A stretch of 10,115 bases of DNA from Halanaerobium sp964649895 (GTDB lineage: Bacteria > Bacillota > Halanaerobiia > Halanaerobiales > Halanaerobiaceae): NCBI GenBank assembly GCA_964649895.1, contig CAZYRX010000066.1:1-10115 (forward strand). Direction: 5' to 3'. The translations under genes were made by a program, and so were the position numbers. Of this stretch, positions 4,786 to 10,115 are shown piece by piece. The notes under the pieces are model-generated. The model had not been told where the DNA came from. It ran no database searches and was given only the letters and a program-made list of their open reading frames with translations. Positions within the stretch are counted from its first letter, which is position 1. The number at the start of each line of letters is the position of its first letter.

Positions 4786-7056
4786 TTATTCACCCTGTTC
4801 AAAAATATCTCCGACAATTTCTCTTATTGTTGCTCCACCAGATGAGGATTCTTCCTCTTCTTTAGGCTTTGATTTTCTTGAGCTAGGTTTATTTGAGCTT
4901 TTGCTCTCCTGTTTTGGCTCAGGTTTTTCTTCTAATTCTTTTAAGCTTAAACCAACTCGTTCTTGTTCAGCATCTATATTGATTATTTTTGCTTCTCTTT
5001 CTTCACCAACTTCAACTACTTCATCTGCAGTTTTAACATGACGATGAGAAAGTTGAGAAATATGAATTAAACCTTCAATTCCATCTTCAATTTCCATGAA
5101 AGCACCAAAATCAACTAATTTAGTTATTTTACCTTCTACAATTTCACCTTCATAATGTTTTTCAGCAAATTCTTCCCATGGATCTGGAAGCAGCTGCTTT
5201 AAACCAAGAGAAATTCTTTCATCCTCTTTGTTTACGCCAAGTACCTTAACTTCAACTTCTTCACCTTCAGAAAGAACTTCAGATGGACTTTCAATTCTAC
5301 CCCATGACATCTCAGAAATATGAAGTAAACCTTCAATTCCACCAAGGTCAATGAATGCACCAAAATCTACAAGTTTTGTTACAATACCAGTTACTGTTTG
5401 ACCTTCTTCTAAAGATTCTAATGTTTCTTCTTTTTTGGCTGCTCTTTCTTTTTCGAGAACTTTTTTAGCTGAAAGTACTACATTATTATTATCTCTTTCA
5501 ACTTCGATAACCTTTAGACGTAGTTTTTCCCCTACATATTCACTAAGGTCATCAACATAACCAATAGCGACATGTGAAGCTGGAATAAAACCTCTTACAC
5601 CAACATCAACTACAAGGCCCCCCTTAACTTCTTTAGTCACCTCAGCTTCAATGATCTCATCATTTTCATGTGCTTCAACAATTTTTTCCCAGGCTTTTTC
5701 ATAATCTGCCTGTTTTTTAGATAAAATCATATTACCTTCATCATCTTCTAAAGTTAAAATAACAACCTCAATTTCTTGATCCATTTCAACAATATCATGT
5801 GGATCTTCAACAGGACGATGGCTCAAGTGACGCAGTGGAATAAATCCATCTGTTTTATAGTTAACGTCAACATAAACACCATTATCATTAATTTCAACAA
5901 CGGTTCCTGTTACTTTCTGGCCTTTACGCAGATCAGCAATATCATTATCACTATATTTAAATTCTGCTTCTTCAGCTTCTGCAGCTTCTTCATCGGCTTT
6001 CTCCTCTACAGTTTCTTCCTCCTCTGTAGCTTCTTCTTCAGCCTCTGTTTCTTCAACCTCTGCTTCTTCAGTTTCTGCTGCTTCTTCACTAACTTCAGCT
6101 TCTTTTACTTCATCTGTTTCTTCTGCTGTTTCTTCTGCTGCCTCATCTACATTCTCTACAACCTCTTCTTTTTCCTCTACATTCTCAGTGTTTTCAATTT
6201 CTAATTCTTTGTTTTCTTCGTTCATTAACTGAATAACCTCCCTTATTAACCAGTCTGGAGTCGAAGCTCCAGCTGTAATTCCTACTTTATTTTTTCCAAT
6301 CAGCCAATCTTTATTAATTTCATCAGCTGTTTCTATATGATAAGTAGGGGTATTAGTTGCTTCACAGATTTCTGCAAGTCTTGTAGTATTAGCACTATTA
6401 TGTCCCCCTATAACAAACATAATATCTACATCTTCTGCCAATCTTCTAGCTGAAGACTGTCTTACATCTGTAGTATTACAAATTGTATTAAAAACTTTAA
6501 GTTCTTTTACTTCAACCACAATTGAAGCAATTATATCTCTAAAAGACTCAGGTGATTTTGTGGTTTGAGCTACAAATCCAACTCTGTTTTCTAAGTCTTT
6601 TTCTAATAATTCCTCTTTATCTTTAATTATTATTGCTTTTTTTTGGGCTGCTCCAAAAATACCTTTTACCTCTGGATGATTTTTATCACCATATATAAAA
6701 GTCTGATAGCCGTCTTCTATAAGTTTTGCAGCATATTTTTGGGCGTTTTTCACAAATGGACAGGTAGCATCAATTATTTTTAAATTTTTCTCTTTTGCTT
6801 TTTTTAAAACTTCAGGTGCTACTCCATGTGATCTAATAATTATGATACCAGAATCAATTTCAGAAAGAGATGAAGCTACTTTAACATTTTTCTTCTTTAG
6901 TTTTTCTACAACTTGAGGATTATGAATTAGTGGTCCAAGAGTATAAACTTCTAAATCACTATTTTCATTTGCTGCTTCAAGAACCATATCTATAGCTCTC
7001 TGCACACCAAAACAAAACCCCGCTTCTTCTGAAGTAATTACCTCCAGAATCTTCAC
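4786..7056 (-). CDS. ispH-rpsA: Fusion: IspH (HMBPP reductase) joined to ribosomal protein S1
   Basis: The N-terminal part (about 1-280) is 4-hydroxy-3-methylbut-2-enyl diphosphate reductase, the last MEP-pathway step, giving IPP and DMAPP. Cluster cysteines are Cys15 (AGFCFGV), Cys99 (DATCPFV) and Cys193 (NTICNTTDV). Substrate residues His45, His77, His127, Glu129, Thr166, Ser221, Asn223 and Ser265 are in place. A low-complexity linker follows (about 281-366), half glutamate. Then come four S1 RNA-binding repeats (about 376-448, 464-533, 549-621, 634-706); the last two have the canonical VDFGAF core. The tail is charged and ends GGATIREIVGDIFEQGE. IspH-S1 fusions are known in Clostridia. The end given is the most upstream possible start, a GTG at 7054-7056, but this GTG lies inside the Shine-Dalgarno. 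The real start is more likely CTG 7045-7047 (product MEVITSEEAGF...) or ATT 7048-7050. There is no in-frame ATG upstream. It is preceded by a 212-bp leader and ends at a strong terminator. Confidence 0.95.
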   Translation of the reverse strand: MKILEVITSEEAGFCFGVQRAIDMVLEAANENSDLEVYTLGPLIHNPQVVEKLKKKNVKVASSLSEIDSGIIIIRSHGVAPEVLKKAKEKNLKIIDATCPFVKNAQKYAAKLIEDGYQTFIYGDKNHPEVKGIFGAAQKKAIIIKDKEELLEKDLENRVGFVAQTTKSPESFRDIIASIVVEVKELKVFNTICNTTDVRQSSARRLAEDVDIMFVIGGHNSANTTRLAEICEATNTPTYHIETADEINKDWLIGKNKVGITAGASTPDWLIREVIQLMNEENKELEIENTENVEEKEEVVENVDEAAEETAEETDEVKEAEVSEEAAETEEAEVEETEAEEEATEEEETVEEKADEEAAEAEEAEFKYSDNDIADLRKGQKVTGTVVEINDNGVYVDVNYKTDGFIPLRHLSHRPVEDPHDIVEMDQEIEVVILTLEDDEGNMILSKKQADYEKAWEKIVEAHENDEIIEAEVTKEVKGGLVVDVGVRGFIPASHVAIGYVDDLSEYVGEKLRLKVIEVERDNNNVVLSAKKVLEKERAAKKEETLESLEEGQTVTGIVTKLVDFGAFIDLGGIEGLLHISEMSWGRIESPSEVLSEGEEVEVKVLGVNKEDERISLGLKQLLPDPWEEFAEKHYEGEIVEGKITKLVDFGAFMEIEDGIEGLIHISQLSHRHVKTADEVVEVGEEREAKIINIDAEQERVGLSLKELEEKPEPKQESKSSNKPSSRKSKPKEEEESSSGGATIREIVGDIFEQGE
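5962..6213 (-). repeat. Glu-rich low-complexity linker between IspH and S1 parts
   Basis: Residues 282-365 of the fusion protein. Between 284 and 365 I count 41 Glu and 3 Asp in 82 residues, with Ala, Thr and Val filling most of the rest and only three Lys. The DNA is a degenerate run of GAA/GAG and GCT/GCA codons, liable to slippage and length variation. It is probably a disordered, highly negative spacer that keeps the enzyme away from the RNA-binding S1 repeats. Confidence 0.85.
6223..6244 (-). promoter_or_regulatory. Internal ribosome-binding site and ATG at the IspH/S1 junction (candidate)
   Basis: Within the fusion gene the minus strand reads AAGGGAGGTTAT, matching 10 of 12 positions of the ideal AAAGGAGGTGAT. 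It lies 11 nt (counted from GGAGG) before an in-frame ATG, Met278 (6223-6225). Met278 is the last residue region of the IspH domain, so initiation here would yield a free S1 protein of 479 residues with the acidic segment at its N-terminus. The codons are AGG GAG GTT; AGG is uncommon for Arg in this gene, where AGA prevails. Spacing is slightly long compared with the 6-9 nt of other genes here. Confidence 0.4.
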
Positions 7057-7063
7057 CTCCTTT
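7045..7063 (-). promoter_or_regulatory. Ribosome-binding site that decides the ispH start (non-ATG)
   Basis: The minus strand reads AAAGGAGGTGAAGATTCTGG. The near-perfect Shine-Dalgarno AAAGGAGGTG (7054-7063) contains the GTG that would open the longest frame, so that GTG cannot be served by it. CTG at 7045-7047 is 8 nt after GGAGG, like aroH (8) and within the 6-9 nt seen across the window. ATT at 7048-7050 would be only 5 nt away. The frame has no ATG upstream before a TAA. Confidence 0.7.
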
Positions 7064-7181
7064 CTTACGTAGCCAGTGATAAAAGAACAAAATACTTAAT
7101 ATCTATATTCTATAATTAAAGTATTAAAATCTATTACTATAAAAGTACAACATATTAAAAATAATATGCCTCTTTCATCTT

Positions 7182-7206
7182 TTTCTCTATTTAAAGCTAA
7201 AATCCT
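7182..7206 (-). promoter_or_regulatory. SigH-like promoter candidate upstream of ispH-rpsA
   Basis: The minus strand reads GAAGGATTT, 11 nt, then AGAGAAA. The upstream element matches RnAGGAwWW fully (AGGA at 7203-7206). The downstream element has GAAA (7182-7185) instead of GAAT. Spacing between the two cores is 17 nt, identical to the candidate before hup. The leader would be about 125 nt. I found no convincing sigma-A pair in the 212-bp region between plsC and this gene. The weaker -10 makes the call uncertain. Confidence 0.3.
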
Positions 7207-7268
7207 TCAATTTAAAGTAAAAAATTAAGAAAATACACGAAATTATATATATATTCGACAATGATAAC

Positions 7269-7856
7269 CTAATAATTAATTTGATTTACAATTTTTTCTT
7301 TGATAAATTCAGCTGCTTCTTTTCTTTCTTTTTTGGTGAGTCTCTTTTTAGAGAATTTTTCCATACTAAATTTTTCACCAATATTAACAGTAATTCTACC
7401 TTCACTTTTAACATTTTTTATCCCTACAGGTACAATTGGCACACCACTTTTTACTGCCAGCATTACTGAGCCAGCTTTAAGCTTACCAGGCTGACCTTCT
7501 GGTCTCCTTGTACCTTCAGGAAAAAGACCTAAAACCTCGCCTTTTTTTAATACAGTTAATGCTTTTTTTACAGCCTTAATATCTCTTTTATCTCTATCCA
7601 CCGGAAAAGCATCTGCTAAATAAAGAACGAATTTCATAACTGGTTTTTCAAAAAGCTCTTTTTTTGCCATAAATCTTATGGGCCTCTTAAATACAGCTGC
7701 AAGTAATGGTGGATCATAATTACTTATATGATTAGACATAACTATAACTCCACCAGACTTTGGAAGATTATCTCTTCCTGTAACTTTAGCTTTATAGAAT
7801 ATTTTAAAAACAAAATAAAGTGTTCCACTTATGAAATGATAAATCAAATTTTTCAT
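7269..7856 (-). CDS. plsC: 1-acyl-sn-glycerol-3-phosphate acyltransferase (lysophosphatidic acid acyltransferase)
   Basis: Acylates lysophosphatidic acid at position 2 to phosphatidic acid at the inner membrane face, the step after PlsY. 195 residues, typical of the short clostridial form. Hydrophobic N-terminus (about 2-20). Catalytic HX4D is in SNHISNYDPP (His43, Asp48). RFMAKKELF (61-69) is block II, FPEGTRRPEG (112-121) the substrate-binding block and VPIVPVGI (139-146) block IV. Basic C-terminal helix (about 164-190). The start has a modest ribosome-binding site (AAGGTGG). It is 39 bp after cmk. No clear terminator follows, so read-through into the ispH-rpsA leader is possible. Confidence 0.95.
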   Translation of the reverse strand: MKNLIYHFISGTLYFVFKIFYKAKVTGRDNLPKSGGVIVMSNHISNYDPPLLAAVFKRPIRFMAKKELFEKPVMKFVLYLADAFPVDRDKRDIKAVKKALTVLKKGEVLGLFPEGTRRPEGQPGKLKAGSVMLAVKSGVPIVPVGIKNVKSEGRITVNIGEKFSMEKFSKKRLTKKERKEAAEFIKEKIVNQINY

Positions 7857-7895
7857 TTGAATTCCACCTTAAATATATTAACTGTTTAAATGTAA

Positions 7896-8546
7896 TTAAT
7901 CCTGTATTATCTTTTTGATTTTTTCAATAACCTCTTCTATCGAAAGATTTGTACTATCAATTAATACAGCATCATCAGCTTTTTTTAATGGTGAATATTT
8001 TCTTTGACTATCTTTTTTATCTCTCTCTTTGATATTATTTTTTATATCTTCAATATCTACTTTAATATTTTTCGACTTCAATTCTTCATATCTTCTTCGA
8101 GCTCTTTCTTCAATAGAAGCAGTTAAATAAAATTTATATTCAGCATCAGGTAATACTACAGTTGTAATATCTCTACCATCCATTACAACTTTATTTTTTC
8201 TAGCTATCTCTTTTTGTTTTTTTACAAGTATTTTTCTAACTTCTTTAACTGCAGCAGTTTCGGAAACATATGCATCTACTTTCTGTGATCTTATTTCCTG
8301 ACTGACATTTCTACCATCAATAAATATCTCACCTGTTTTATTAAAATCTATATTTATATTTTCAGCAACTTTAGCTAATGCTTCATTATCATCAAACTCT
8401 ATATTTTTTTCAAGTGCTGCTAAGGTCACAGCTCTATACATTGCTCCTGTATCTAAATGTAGATAACCCAGTTCTTCGGCAAGAAGTCCAGCAATTGTGC
8501 TTTTACCTGCACCTCCAGGGCCATCAATTGCAATAATATTATTCAT
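7896..8546 (-). CDS. cmk: Cytidylate kinase
   Basis: Phosphorylates CMP and dCMP to the diphosphates with ATP; cytosolic, needed to recycle CMP released in phospholipid and RNA turnover. 216 residues, family length. P-loop DGPGGAGKST (8-17), LDTGAMYRAVT (31-41) for CMP recognition, DGRDITTVVLPDA (123-135) and a lid rich in Arg with RARRRYEEL (148-156) and RDKKDSQRKYSPLKKADDA (175-193). The CMP-binding insert (about 45-100) is present. Oddity: Thr128 stands where the common motif has Gly (GRDIGT). The Shine-Dalgarno is weak (AGAAAGTGAT), unlike most genes here. 39 bp separate it from aroH, same direction; the pairing with plsC and ispH-rpsA is usual in Clostridia. Confidence 0.96.
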   Translation of the reverse strand: MNNIIAIDGPGGAGKSTIAGLLAEELGYLHLDTGAMYRAVTLAALEKNIEFDDNEALAKVAENINIDFNKTGEIFIDGRNVSQEIRSQKVDAYVSETAAVKEVRKILVKKQKEIARKNKVVMDGRDITTVVLPDAEYKFYLTASIEERARRRYEELKSKNIKVDIEDIKNNIKERDKKDSQRKYSPLKKADDAVLIDSTNLSIEEVIEKIKKIIQD

Positions 8547-8585
8547 TATTTACACATCACTTTCTAAAAATTACAGCAATATTAG

Positions 8586-8942
8586 TTATTCTATTAAATC
8601 AGGTCTCAATTTTCTTGCTTTTTTTAAATACTGATGATTTAAATTTTTCTTATCTATATCTCCATTTACATGTAATAATAATCTTATCATTTTATCACTA
8701 CTACTTTCAACCTTCATTTCCTGAAGACACAAAATTGGAGTTAGATTATATCCAATTTCTCTTAATGCTTTTCCAGGATATACTTTATCAAGATCATCAG
8801 TAGCTGAAGTAATTATACTAACCAGATCATTTTTATCTATATTATTCTCTTCTATAACTTTAATCATTAATTTTTTTGTAGCTTTTGATATAGCTTCTTC
8901 ACTATTTGATTCAACACTTATAGCACCTCTTAAGGCATACAT
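8586..8942 (-). CDS. aroH: Chorismate mutase, AroH class
   Basis: Rearranges chorismate to prephenate, the branch to phenylalanine and tyrosine; small cytosolic trimer in the family. 118 residues versus 127 in B. subtilis AroH, slightly short at the C-terminus. All active-site positions known from B. subtilis AroH are recognisable: Arg5 in LRGAISVE, Cys72 and Glu75 in CLQEM, Arg87 in MIRLLLHV, Tyr105 in HQYLKKA and Arg113 in LRPDL. The start is supported by AGGAGG 8 nt upstream. It sits 18 bp after rnc, so it is very likely in one transcript with rnc and acpP. No other aromatic-pathway gene is nearby; its place before cmk is a clostridial arrangement. Confidence 0.95.
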   Translation of the reverse strand: MYALRGAISVESNSEEAISKATKKLMIKVIEENNIDKNDLVSIITSATDDLDKVYPGKALREIGYNLTPILCLQEMKVESSSDKMIRLLLHVNGDIDKKNLNHQYLKKARKLRPDLIE

Positions 8943-8960
8943 CAGAAATTCCTCCTACAT

Positions 8961-9677
8961 TCAATTTTCAAGTTTATTAAGTTTATGCAAAGCAAATTTT
9001 GCTGCTTCCTGTTCAGCTTCTTTTTTGCTTGATCCCTGTCCTGAACCAAGACTATCATCTTCAATTTTTACAGCTACAATAAATGTTTTATTATGGTCTG
9101 GACCTTCTTCATCTATTACTTCATATTCTGGTCTTACATTCCCATCCTGCTGTATTACTTCCTGCAGCATAGTTTTATAATCCTGAATATGATTACCTTC
9201 CGCCACATTTATTATGTCTTCTTTTAAAAGACTCAAAACAAAATCTCCTGCAGCTGTAAAACCCTGATCAAGATATAAAGCACCAAAAATTGCTTCCATA
9301 GCATCTGCCAATATTGAGTCTCTCTCTCTGCCACCTGTCATTTCTTCCCCTTTACCTAAAAATAGATAATCACCAAGATTGATCTTTTTTGCTGCCTCTG
9401 CCAAAATTGGTGCACTAACTACAACTGCTCTCATTTTAGCAAGTTCTCCCTCAGGAAAATCTGCGAATTTTTTAAAAATATAGGTACTTACGGAAAGACT
9501 TAAGACAGAATCTCCTAAAAACTCTAATCTTTCGTTGTCCTTTAGAGCAAGAGTTTTATTCTCATTCGGAAAAGATTTATGAGTTAGAGCCCTCTGCAGC
9601 AGCATTTTATCTTCAAATTCTATTTTTACTGCTTTTTCGAAATTTATTATATTATCCTTATTATACAACTCACTCAT
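8961..9677 (-). CDS. rnc: Ribonuclease III
   Basis: Double-strand-specific endoribonuclease that processes rRNA precursors and some mRNAs. 238 residues. The nuclease domain (about 10-158) carries NERLEFLGDSVLSL (48-61) with Glu49, Glu52 and Asp56, and SILADAMEAIFGALYLD (121-137) with Asp125 and Glu128, the metal ligands. The C-terminal double-stranded-RNA-binding domain (about 166-235) has DYKTMLQE, PEYEVIDEEGPDHNKTF and the Lys-rich GSSKKEAEQEAA helix. Ribosome-binding site AGGTGGTGAT upstream of ATG. It follows acpP by 79 bp holding a hairpin. It is followed by aroH, not by smc and ftsY as in many Firmicutes. Confidence 0.97.
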   Translation of the reverse strand: MSELYNKDNIINFEKAVKIEFEDKMLLQRALTHKSFPNENKTLALKDNERLEFLGDSVLSLSVSTYIFKKFADFPEGELAKMRAVVVSAPILAEAAKKINLGDYLFLGKGEEMTGGRERDSILADAMEAIFGALYLDQGFTAAGDFVLSLLKEDIINVAEGNHIQDYKTMLQEVIQQDGNVRPEYEVIDEEGPDHNKTFIVAVKIEDDSLGSGQGSSKKEAEQEAAKFALHKLNKLEN

Positions 9678-9707
9678 TTATATATCACCACCTAAAATAA
9701 ATAAAAG

Positions 9708-9738
9708 GGATGAAAACTCCACAGAGGGAGCTTCATCC
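9708..9738 (-). terminator. Hairpin between acpP and rnc: weak terminator, attenuator or RNase III site
   Basis: Two stacked stems, 7 bp (9708-9714 with 9732-9738) and 4 bp (9717-9720 with 9727-9730), are separated by a small asymmetric bulge and close on a 6-nt loop. On the minus strand they are followed by CTTTTATTTATTTT, a T-rich but interrupted tail. It begins 18 nt after the acpP stop and ends about 30 nt before the rnc start. It could partly terminate transcripts after acpP, or be a processing site in the rnc leader. Confidence 0.6.
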
Positions 9739-9756
9739 GTAAATATCATAATATTA

Positions 9757-9990
9757 TTAAAGAATATCTTCTAGATAACTTACAGCATCCTCCACGGTTT
9801 TAATATCCTCTGCATCTTCATCAGGAATTTCTACATCAAATTCTTCTTCAAAAGCCATTACTAATTCAACAACATCTAAAGAATCTGCTCCAAGATCTTC
9901 TATAAATGAAGAGTTTTCAGTTATTTCATCGCTGTCAACTGCTAATTCTTCTGCAACAATTTCAACTACTCTTTCATAAATATTATCCAC
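9757..9990 (-). CDS. acpP: Acyl carrier protein
   Basis: Carries growing acyl chains on a 4'-phosphopantetheine arm for fatty-acid and phospholipid synthesis. I choose the GTG at 9988-9990, giving 77 residues starting MDNIYERVVEIVAEEL, the standard ACP size. The arm attachment serine is Ser37 in GADSLDVVEL (34-43). The protein is strongly acidic and ends EDAVSYLEDIL. A longer frame opens at GTG 9997-9999 (80 residues), but that GTG is part of the Shine-Dalgarno AAAGGAGGTG. The chosen GTG lies 8 nt after GGAGG, the same spacing as aroH. Just upstream is a 59-bp-period tandem repeat. fabF, often next to acpP in Firmicutes, is absent between acpP and rnc. Confidence 0.95.
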   Translation of the reverse strand: MDNIYERVVEIVAEELAVDSDEITENSSFIEDLGADSLDVVELVMAFEEEFDVEIPDEDAEDIKTVEDAVSYLEDIL

Positions 9991-10006
9991 TCCATTCACC
10001 TCCTTT
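9988..10006 (-). promoter_or_regulatory. acpP ribosome-binding site, deciding the GTG start
   Basis: The minus strand reads AAAGGAGGTGAATGGAGTG. GGAGG pairs ideally with the 16S tail and the second GTG is 8 nt away. An ATG in between is in another frame. The site directly abuts the 59-bp repeat, whose nearest copy begins at 10007. Confidence 0.8.
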
Positions 10007-10115
10007 CACTGAGTCGTCATTAATAGACGTATGGTTGACTCTGTATTAGCACATCGAGTGCGTCACACTGAGTCGTCATTAATAGACGTATGGTTGACTC
10101 TGTATTAGCACATCG
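10007..10115. repeat. Two copies of a 50-bp exact repeat at 59-bp period, reaching the window edge
   Basis: Positions 10007-10056 and 10066-10115 are identical over 50 bp and separated by 9 bp (AGTGCGTCA). The window ends at the last identical base, so whether the 9-bp spacer and further copies follow cannot be seen. The 59-bp unit holds 26 G+C, richer than the surroundings. It has internal inverted arms (CGTC-ATTAATA-GACG, flanked by GAGT and ACTC) and GCAC-ATCGA-GTGC across the unit boundary. No open frame and no convincing sigma-A promoter were found in it. It could be a regulatory tandem array, a small mobile repeat, or an assembly-end duplication. Confidence 0.85.

Noticed and set aside
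4763..5041. Plus-strand 92-codon frame opening in the terminator
   Set aside because: Antisense to the S1 tail; starts inside a terminator stem.
5776..6204. Plus-strand 142-codon frame rich in Phe and Cys
   Set aside because: It is the antisense shadow of the Glu/Ala-codon linker and S1 region of ispH-rpsA; composition is an artefact and it has no ribosome-binding site.
7054..7056. GTG as the true start of ispH-rpsA
   Set aside because: It is inside the Shine-Dalgarno AAAGGAGGTG and has no ribosome-binding site of its own; kept only as the outer boundary of the frame.
7057..7160. TTGTAC with TAATAC 18 bp later as a sigma-A promoter for ispH-rpsA
   Set aside because: The -10 matches only three of six positions and the spacer is 18 bp; too weak to list.
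10007..10115. CRISPR array
   Set aside because: Only two 50-bp units with a 9-bp spacer; CRISPR spacers are normally about 30 bp, and no cas gene is visible.
10007..10115. Extended -10 (TGCTAATAC) in each repeat copy as an acpP promoter
   Set aside because: No matching -35 at 17 bp; cannot be supported beyond a weak -10.
1..10115. tRNA, rRNA, insertion sequences or phage genes
   Set aside because: No cloverleaf-like segment, transposase or integrase frame was seen; the intergenic spaces are too short to hide them.

Overview
The window is a compact, A+T-rich stretch of bacterial chromosome. Every gene I can support lies on the minus strand, so transcription runs from high to low coordinates. 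Gene content points to a low-GC clostridial-type Firmicute: an IspH-ribosomal protein S1 fusion, a radical-SAM/DUF512 gene next to der, an AroH-type chorismate mutase beside cmk, and consensus Gram-positive Shine-Dalgarno sites. The very acidic linker and A+T-rich codons make a halophilic anaerobe such as Halanaerobiales my best guess. That placement is inference.

Layout in transcription order. (1) The right edge (10007-10115) holds two exact 50-bp copies of a repeat at a 59-bp period, ending directly against the acpP ribosome-binding site. (2) acpP, rnc, aroH, cmk and plsC follow with short gaps and no strong terminator; a hairpin sits between acpP and rnc. (3) A 212-bp leader precedes a large ispH-rpsA fusion gene, which ends at a strong, probably bidirectional, terminator (4742-4775). 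(4) A clear sigma-A promoter with an extended -10 then starts a tightly packed run: DUF512 radical-SAM gene, der, plsY and gpsA, with overlaps of 8 and 14 bp and one 14-bp gap. (5) A 104-bp spacer with a SigH-type promoter candidate precedes an HU-family gene that runs off the left edge.

Together the genes cover much of phospholipid entry. GpsA makes sn-glycerol-3-phosphate, PlsY and PlsC acylate it at positions 1 and 2, and AcpP carries the acyl chains. PlsX, which would make the acyl-phosphate for PlsY, is not in the window. The rest is translation, ribosome and RNA work (Der, S1, RNase III), the last MEP-pathway step (IspH), CMP phosphorylation (Cmk), the branch to Phe/Tyr (AroH) and DNA architecture (HU).

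The proteins are mostly familiar families. The most interesting signals are in how they are expressed: the 59-bp tandem repeat in place of an ordinary acpP leader, two SigH-like promoter candidates (one with a 10-bp palindrome in its spacer), a non-ATG start for ispH-rpsA, an internal Shine-Dalgarno plus ATG at the IspH/S1 junction that could release a free S1 protein, and a hairpin just upstream of rnc.
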